The translations under genes and the position numbers were made by a program. From Amycolatopsis acidicola (GTDB lineage: Bacteria > Actinomycetota > Actinomycetes > Mycobacteriales > Pseudonocardiaceae): a stretch of DNA of 64,000 bases. A model generated the notes under the pieces. The model was not told the origin of the DNA and made no database searches. It saw nothing but the letters and a program-made list of their open reading frames with translations. This document shows, piece after piece, positions 60,091-64,000 of this stretch (its first letter is position 1; every line of letters starts with the position of its first letter). The stretch is taken from NCBI RefSeq assembly GCF_007713735.2, contig NZ_VMNW02000003.1:124001-188000 (forward strand), written 5' to 3'.

Positions 60091-61319
60091 GAGCTCTCGG
60101 CCCGCGCGGGCTGGGTGACCGGAAAGCGCTTTCGCTGCCGCCGGACGTTTCCCGCGTGCTCTTGCTGGTGCCCGATCCGCATGCGCGGTTCGCGGCGGTG
60201 GAGCTGTCGCGCCGGTTCTTCGAGGAGGAGGTGCTCGAGCGCGGGTACGGGCTGTGCACGTACGTCTTCGCGTGGACGCCCGAGCGCGAGGCGGTGCCGG
60301 TGCCGGGATACCTCGACGGCTACGGCGATCTGCGCATCCGGCCGGACCTCGCCTCGCTGACGCTGCTGCCGGACGGGGTGTCCGCGGTGGTGTGCGACGC
60401 CGAATGGCCGGACGGCTCACCGGTCGGCGCCGCGCCACGGCAGGTGCTGATCGCACAGCTGGAAGCGTTGGCGAGCAAGGGTTTCGTGCCCTCGATCGGG
60501 ATCGAGCACGAGGTCGTGTTCGCCGACGAGGACGGGCCGCTGACGGCACACGGCGTGGACTACGCGGTCGGTGGCACCGAGCGGCTGCGTCCGTTGCTGG
60601 CGGATCTGCGGGAGGCACTGGAGCCACTCGGCGTGGAGTCCGCGCGGGCGGAATGCCATCCAGGGCAGTACGAAATCGTGCTGCGGCACCGGGATGCGCT
60701 GTCCGCGTGCGACGACGCGATGCTGCAGCAGCTGATCGTGCGTTCGGTCGCCGCGCGGCACGGCGTCACGGCGAACTACCTCGCGGCACCGGAACCGGGA
60801 CAGGGCAACTCCTGCCATGTCCATTTGTCGATCCAGGGCGCGCCGATGCGGGCCTTCCTGGCCGGGGTGCTGCGCGAGGCCCGTGCCCTGACGGCGTTGT
60901 GGGCGCCGACGTGGAACAGCTACGTCCGGCTGCGGACGGCGCCGTTCTCCCCGCGCGTGCTGAAGTGGGGCGTCGACGACCGCACCTGCGCTGTCCGGGT
61001 GGCTGGGCAGGGCGACTCCGAGCGACTCGAATTCCGGTTCGCCGGCGCGGACGCGCAGGTGCACTTGGTCGTGGCCGCGCTGCTGGCGGCCGGGCGCGCG
61101 GGAATCGAGGAGGAGCTGACCCCGCCGTCGGCCGGTGCCGAAGTGGGCAGTCTGTGTGTGACTCCCTGGGAAGCGTTGGCGGCGCTGGAAAAACGGGTTC
61201 CGGCTTTGCTGGGTGAGGAGCTCGCCACGCAGCAGGCCGCGTTGCTCCGCGCGGAGATCGACGAAGGCTGCGACGCGGTGACGGACTGGCAACGGCGCCG
61301 GGGAGCTTTGCGGGCCTGA
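60087..61319 (+). CDS. Glutamine-synthetase-like amine ligase
   Basis: A 410-residue member of the glutamine synthetase fold, similar in layout to gamma-glutamyl-polyamine synthetases (PuuA/GlnA3 type). Active-site elements are IGIEHEVVFADEDGP near residue 138 (Glu metal ligands), ECHPGQYEIVLRHRDAL near 190, GNSCHVHLSIQG near 241 and LEFRFAGADAQVH. The N-terminal domain is short and divergent. GTG 60087 overlaps the desD stop, so it belongs to the siderophore operon. It could glutamylate cadaverine or hydroxycadaverine, as tailoring or detoxification. This is unusual for a des locus. Confidence 0.82.
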   Translation: MRALGPRGLGDRKALSLPPDVSRVLLLVPDPHARFAAVELSRRFFEEEVLERGYGLCTYVFAWTPEREAVPVPGYLDGYGDLRIRPDLASLTLLPDGVSAVVCDAEWPDGSPVGAAPRQVLIAQLEALASKGFVPSIGIEHEVVFADEDGPLTAHGVDYAVGGTERLRPLLADLREALEPLGVESARAECHPGQYEIVLRHRDALSACDDAMLQQLIVRSVAARHGVTANYLAAPEPGQGNSCHVHLSIQGAPMRAFLAGVLREARALTALWAPTWNSYVRLRTAPFSPRVLKWGVDDRTCAVRVAGQGDSERLEFRFAGADAQVHLVVAALLAAGRAGIEEELTPPSAGAEVGSLCVTPWEALAALEKRVPALLGEELATQQAALLRAEIDEGCDAVTDWQRRRGALRA

Positions 61320-61341
61320 GCCGGCCCGGCTGGTCCGAACG

Positions 61342-61370
61342 GGGCATTTCCGGGTGCTCCGGTAATGCCC
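61342..61370 (+). terminator. Hairpin after the siderophore operon
   Basis: GGGCATTTCCGG (61342-61353) pairs with CCGGTAATGCCC (61359-61370) with one mismatch and a 5-base loop, 22 bp past the ligase stop. No T tract follows. It probably ends the siderophore operon and separates it from the protease cluster. Confidence 0.6.
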
Positions 61371-61419
61371 GGCCAGTACGCGCGACTAGTAGGGCGTCCG
61401 GACTGGACGGAGGTCGCGT

Positions 61420-62271
61420 ATGGCGAACGCACCCGCGCCGGAAGAGGCGGTGACCGTCGAGCGTGCCGGGCTGGCGCCGCTCATGGCCCTGACCGCCGGC
61501 CGCCCCGACGTCGTCATCGGACTGATCGACGGCCCGGTGCCGCCCGGTCACCCCGGGCTCGACGCCCGGAATCTCCGTGTGCTGCCAGGGTTTGACGAGA
61601 CGCCCTCGGACCACGGGACGTTCGTCGCCGGGATCCTCTCCGGGCACCGCGGCGGAGCGGCGCCCGCGCTCGCGCCGGACTGCGGGCTGCTGGTCCGGCC
61701 CCTCCCCACCGATTCGCCGGACGGCGCTTCGCCCGCCGAACTGGCGGCGGCCGTCATCGACTGCGTGGACGCCGGGGCGCGGATCGTCAACCTGAGCGCG
61801 GCCGAGACCGGGGCGCGCGTCGGCGGCGGGACCGCGCTCGCCGACGCGATCGACCACGCCGCCCGTAGCGGGGTTCTGCTCGTCGCCGCGGCCGGGAACC
61901 GCCCGGTACTCGGCGGTTCCGCCGTCGTGAGCCATCCCTGGGTCGTCCCGGTGGCCACCGACGGCGGCCGGTCGACCCTGGGCGCCTCGATCGGGCGCGG
62001 TCTCGCCGTGCCGGACGGTGAAGTGGTCAGCCTGGCACCGGACGGCGGCACCACTGTCATGGCGGGCACCAGCGTGGCCGCCCCGTTCGTCACGGGCGCC
62101 GCCGCCCTGCTGTGGTCACTCTTCCCGGCCGCGACGGCCGCGGAGGTCAAGTACGCGTTGCTGTCCCCGGGCCGCCCGATGCGGCGGCGGGTGGTGCCGC
62201 CGTTGCTGGACGCCTGGGGCGCACACACGGTTCTGCGGGAACTGGTGCGGGAAAGGAGCGTCCGGCCGTGA
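61420..62271 (+). CDS. Subtilisin-like (S8) protease, cyanobactin PatA/PatG-type, cytosolic
   Basis: A 283-residue compact S8 protease. The triad is intact: Asp37 in VIGLIDGPVPPGHPG, His65 in DHGTFVAGILSGHRGG and Ser218 in MAGTSVAAPFVTGAAALLW, with the oxyanion Asn160 in AAAGN. There is no signal peptide and no propeptide, so it should act inside the cell. The sequence resembles the protease domain of PatA/PatG, and a PatG-type accessory domain is encoded two genes later. ATG 61420 follows GGACGGAGG. It is likely to cleave a peptide leader; the Cys-rich peptide at 63332 is the obvious candidate. Confidence 0.85.
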   Translation: MANAPAPEEAVTVERAGLAPLMALTAGRPDVVIGLIDGPVPPGHPGLDARNLRVLPGFDETPSDHGTFVAGILSGHRGGAAPALAPDCGLLVRPLPTDSPDGASPAELAAAVIDCVDAGARIVNLSAAETGARVGGGTALADAIDHAARSGVLLVAAAGNRPVLGGSAVVSHPWVVPVATDGGRSTLGASIGRGLAVPDGEVVSLAPDGGTTVMAGTSVAAPFVTGAAALLWSLFPAATAAEVKYALLSPGRPMRRRVVPPLLDAWGAHTVLRELVRERSVRP

Positions 62272-62477
62272 ATACACCGATCGACCCCCATGCCGAACAG
62301 GAGAACAGCCCCCGGCATCGGGTCCGCCTCCCCGGGTTCACGGCGGATTCCGCCACCGGGCTCGGGGACGTGGTCAAACGCGCGACTTCGTTGCTGGGGA
62401 TCAAACCCTGCGGCCCGTGCCTGGCACGGGCGGAACGGCTGAACACCTGGATGGTGCTGTCCGGGCCGCGGAAATGA
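62268..62477 (+). CDS. CxxC miniprotein of the S8/PatG-like cluster
   Basis: A 69-residue protein starting within the protease stop (GTGA), with GAAAGGAG upstream. The C-terminal half reads TGLGDVVKRATSLLGIKPCG, then PCLARAERLNTW, which places a CxxC (CGPC) in a helical context. The N terminus is polar and probably disordered. I do not know its function. It could bind a metal, act as adaptor between protease and PatG-like protein, or be a second peptide substrate. Confidence 0.75.
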   Translation: MNTPIDPHAEQENSPRHRVRLPGFTADSATGLGDVVKRATSLLGIKPCGPCLARAERLNTWMVLSGPRK

Positions 62478-62486
62478 GGTGAAGTC

Positions 62487-63317
62487 ATGGCGGAAACCGT
62501 CGCCGGTCCGCAGACGGACCTGGCGCACGCGACGGGTGCTCCCTCCTTCGTCTACGCGCTCGGCAAGGTCGAGCCCCGATTTCCCAGCCTGGCGGTGGAA
62601 AAGGAGTTCGCACAGGCGGGCGGGCGGCTGACCGGATCGGGGCTGACCGACCGGCAACTGCTGCGGACGCTCGTCACCGACCGGCAGAACCGTTATCTCG
62701 CCCGGTCGCTGTGCTGGGTTTTCTCCGTCGAGGGCGTCGAATGCTACATCCTGCGGCCCCGGGACCCATCGGATTTCGAGCTGCTCGCCGAAGCCGTGCG
62801 GGACGAGCCGCGGCGCGACGATCTGGACGTGGTGATCGGGACGCTCGGCCCCATCGCGCCACCGGAAGCCTGCAACGGCCTCGCGTTGCCCACCGTCGCC
62901 TTCGACCAGATCTACTCCTTCGACCGCGACGCGCTGGTGGACGCGATCCCGCGGCCGGAATCGGTGACCGGGGCCGACGCGGATCAGTTCCGGCAGGTCG
63001 CCGGCGGGCTGCTGGACCGGATCATGCAGATGGCCGACAACGCCGGGGCCACCGACGCGCACCGCGCGCTCAACTATCTCGCGGTGCGGTACCCGGCGAT
63101 CTACGGCGCGGCCGCGGAAGCGAACGCGCGCGACCTTTCCCTTACCGGCGTCCAGGTTCTGCCCTCCGTGCTCAGCGGGGCGCGCAAGATCGTGGAAGTG
63201 GTGTTCACGTACACGCACCGGCAGACCGACGTCAGCGAGAAGAAGTTCGTCCGTGTCGACGTGACCGAGCAGTTCCTGTTCCTCGCGGGCAAACTGGCCG
63301 ACTATTTCGATCGATGA
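62487..63317 (+). CDS. Stand-alone PatG C-terminal-type domain protein
   Basis: A 276-residue protein matching the C-terminal accessory domain of cyanobactin proteases PatA/PatG. Diagnostic stretches are YLARSLCWVFSVEGVECYIL, RPRDPSDFELL, DVVIGTLGPIAPPEACNGL, VAFDQIYSFDRDALVDAIPR and NAGATDAHRALNYLAVRYP. In cyanobacteria this domain is fused to the S8 protease; here protease and domain are separate genes 215 bp apart. ATG 62487 follows GAGGTGA. Its function is not established even in cyanobactin systems. Its stop overlaps an ATG of the Cys-rich peptide frame. Confidence 0.88.
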   Translation: MAETVAGPQTDLAHATGAPSFVYALGKVEPRFPSLAVEKEFAQAGGRLTGSGLTDRQLLRTLVTDRQNRYLARSLCWVFSVEGVECYILRPRDPSDFELLAEAVRDEPRRDDLDVVIGTLGPIAPPEACNGLALPTVAFDQIYSFDRDALVDAIPRPESVTGADADQFRQVAGGLLDRIMQMADNAGATDAHRALNYLAVRYPAIYGAAAEANARDLSLTGVQVLPSVLSGARKIVEVVFTYTHRQTDVSEKKFVRVDVTEQFLFLAGKLADYFDR

Positions 63318-63331
63318 GGAGGGCGAGTCCC

Positions 63332-63604
63332 TTGACCAGGACAGTGCGGATGCCGGAATACACGGCGGAAAACTCACTGCGGCCGGCGTCCAGGCCGTAC
63401 TACACGGCGCGAAACCGTGGCGGCTATGGCTCCGCGGAGCCGCGGATCGTCGCGCAGCAGAACCGCCCGACGAAGACCGAGTACGCGTGCTCGGGCGCGC
63501 ATTGCGCGTGCCACGGGCTCTTCGACTGCTGGGACTGCTTCGTGGAGGGGTGGTGCGTGGGTCCGTGCACCTGTGACGGGCCGGGCGGCACCTGCATTTG
63601 CTAG
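63332..63604 (+). CDS. Cys-rich peptide, candidate RiPP precursor
   Basis: A 90-residue peptide. Residues 1-52 contain no cysteine and are Arg/Tyr/Asn-rich (MPEYTAENSLRPASRPYY). The last 38 residues hold ten cysteines (53, 58, 60, 66, 69, 75, 79, 81, 88, 90), ending in Cys. This leader/core split is typical of ribosomal peptide precursors. TTG 63332 lies eight bases after GAGGAGGG. An ATG at 63314 overlaps the PatG-like stop and gives 96 residues, and ATG 63350 is a third option. No cyanobactin recognition sequences are evident. A metal-binding or disulfide-rich protein is the alternative. Confidence 0.72.
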   Translation: MTRTVRMPEYTAENSLRPASRPYYTARNRGGYGSAEPRIVAQQNRPTKTEYACSGAHCACHGLFDCWDCFVEGWCVGPCTCDGPGGTCIC

Positions 63605-63701
63605 CGCACCGGATCCGCAAGAGAGGTGAGAGTCTTTCACTCGGTTGGCCAAGGCTCTGGCAGACTTTTCCCGGAAGATCGGTGTCCGTGGGAAGGGACT
63701 C

Positions 63702-64000
63702 ATGAGCAATCCGCTGGTGGCGCAGCCGAAGGATTCGACCCAGGCGTGGTCCGGCATCTCCATCGTGGAGGACGCCGAGGCGCTGAAGAAGGGGATCGAA
63801 AGCGGCGACTGGGCCTCGACGGTCATGGGTGTGGCCGGGACGGCGATGGACGCGCTGGCGTTCGTCGCCGACCCGTTCGGTTCGATCCTCGCGGCCGGCG
63901 TGGGCTGGCTGATGGAACACGTCGGCCCGCTCAAGGAGGCGCTGGACAAGCTGACCGGCAGCCCCGACCAGGTCACGGCGCTGTCGGAAACCTGGGGCAA
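63702..64000 (+). CDS. Probable WXG100-like type VII secretion substrate (3' partial)
   Basis: The first 99 residues of a gene running off the window. The N terminus is helical, with KGIESGDWASTVMGVAGTAM, then a Gly/Ala-rich hydrophobic hairpin (FGSILAAGVGWLMEHVGPLK) and SPDQVTALSETWG with a WxG-type turn. This resembles N-terminal trafficking domains of actinobacterial polymorphic toxins and ESX-associated proteins. The ATG follows GGAAGGG. The C-terminal domain, which would show a toxin or enzyme, is not visible. The 97-bp gap before it holds no other feature that I see. Confidence 0.7.
   Translation, partial: MSNPLVAQPKDSTQAWSGISIVEDAEALKKGIESGDWASTVMGVAGTAMDALAFVADPFGSILAAGVGWLMEHVGPLKEALDKLTGSPDQVTALSETWG

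Noticed and set aside
61420..63317. Canonical cyanobactin cluster
   Set aside because: No YcaO cyclodehydratase, PatF prenyltransferase or PatE-type precursor with the usual recognition sequences is present in the window, although downstream DNA is unseen.

Overview
High-GC actinomycete chromosome, most likely a methylotrophic Amycolatopsis or close relative. This rests on strong GC bias at third codon positions, frequent GTG starts and ATGA/GTGA gene overlaps, F420-type LLM oxidoreductases, an actinobacterial NDMA/mycofactocin-type methanol dehydrogenase, and a ribulose monophosphate (RuMP) cluster like those of Amycolatopsis methanolica and Mycobacterium gastri. The species call is inference. 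No rRNA, tRNA, CRISPR or insertion sequence was recognised.

Region 1 (1-7.9 kb), formaldehyde assimilation: a GAF/LytTR regulator cut by the window edge, rpe, then divergently an operon hps, tkt, 6-phospho-3-hexuloisomerase, glpX and phosphofructokinase. Region 2 (8.0-21.6 kb), methanol and alcohol oxidation: GAF regulator, aldehyde dehydrogenase, mdo, a His-rich MoxR ATPase and VWA pair, a probable mycofactocin methyltransferase (mftM) and an acetate-type permease. A facing operon holds a second iron-type alcohol dehydrogenase and a LuxR-type two-component pair, and a Ni/Co permease follows. A 14-bp motif, CCGAWCGGRCAGGT, lies upstream of the GAF regulator, mdo and the alcohol dehydrogenase, and is a candidate methanol-regulon site. 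Methanol would be oxidised to formaldehyde here and fixed by the region 1 enzymes.

Region 3 (21.5-29.1 kb) is accessory: HxlR regulator with SDR, a membrane protein of unknown function, a glycosyltransferase, decayed remnants of a UDP-sugar dehydrogenase and a STAS protein, CBS and S4 proteins, a lipoprotein hydrolase and a second two-component pair. Region 4 (29.1-37.2 kb) is an IclR-controlled acyl-CoA cluster: acyl-CoA dehydrogenase, MmgE/PrpD, two MaoC proteins, CaiB/BaiF CoA-transferase, CitE/HpcH lyase and MFS permease. It looks like catabolism of a C5 branched dicarboxylate such as itaconate or mesaconate. Region 5 (37.2-55.4 kb) is mixed: LLM oxidoreductases, a TetR-controlled Rox-like flavin monooxygenase with two palindromic operators, GT87 glycosyltransferase, secreted hydrolase, LigC-type ligase, an HD/RidA/reductase operon facing a GlxA-type regulator, ZapE, PAP2 protein, ornithine aminotransferase and a prolyl oligopeptidase.

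Region 6 (55.4-61.3 kb) is an iron-box-controlled hydroxamate siderophore operon with desA-, desB- and desD-like genes. The usual desC acyltransferase is absent, and a glutamine-synthetase-like ligase is translationally coupled at the end. Region 7 (61.4-63.6 kb) is the most unusual part: a cytosolic subtilisin-like protease, a CxxC miniprotein, a stand-alone PatG C-terminal-type domain known from cyanobactin maturation, and a 90-residue peptide with ten cysteines confined to its C-terminal 38 residues. It resembles an undescribed actinobacterial RiPP system with a split cyanobactin-type protease. The window ends inside a probable type VII secretion substrate.
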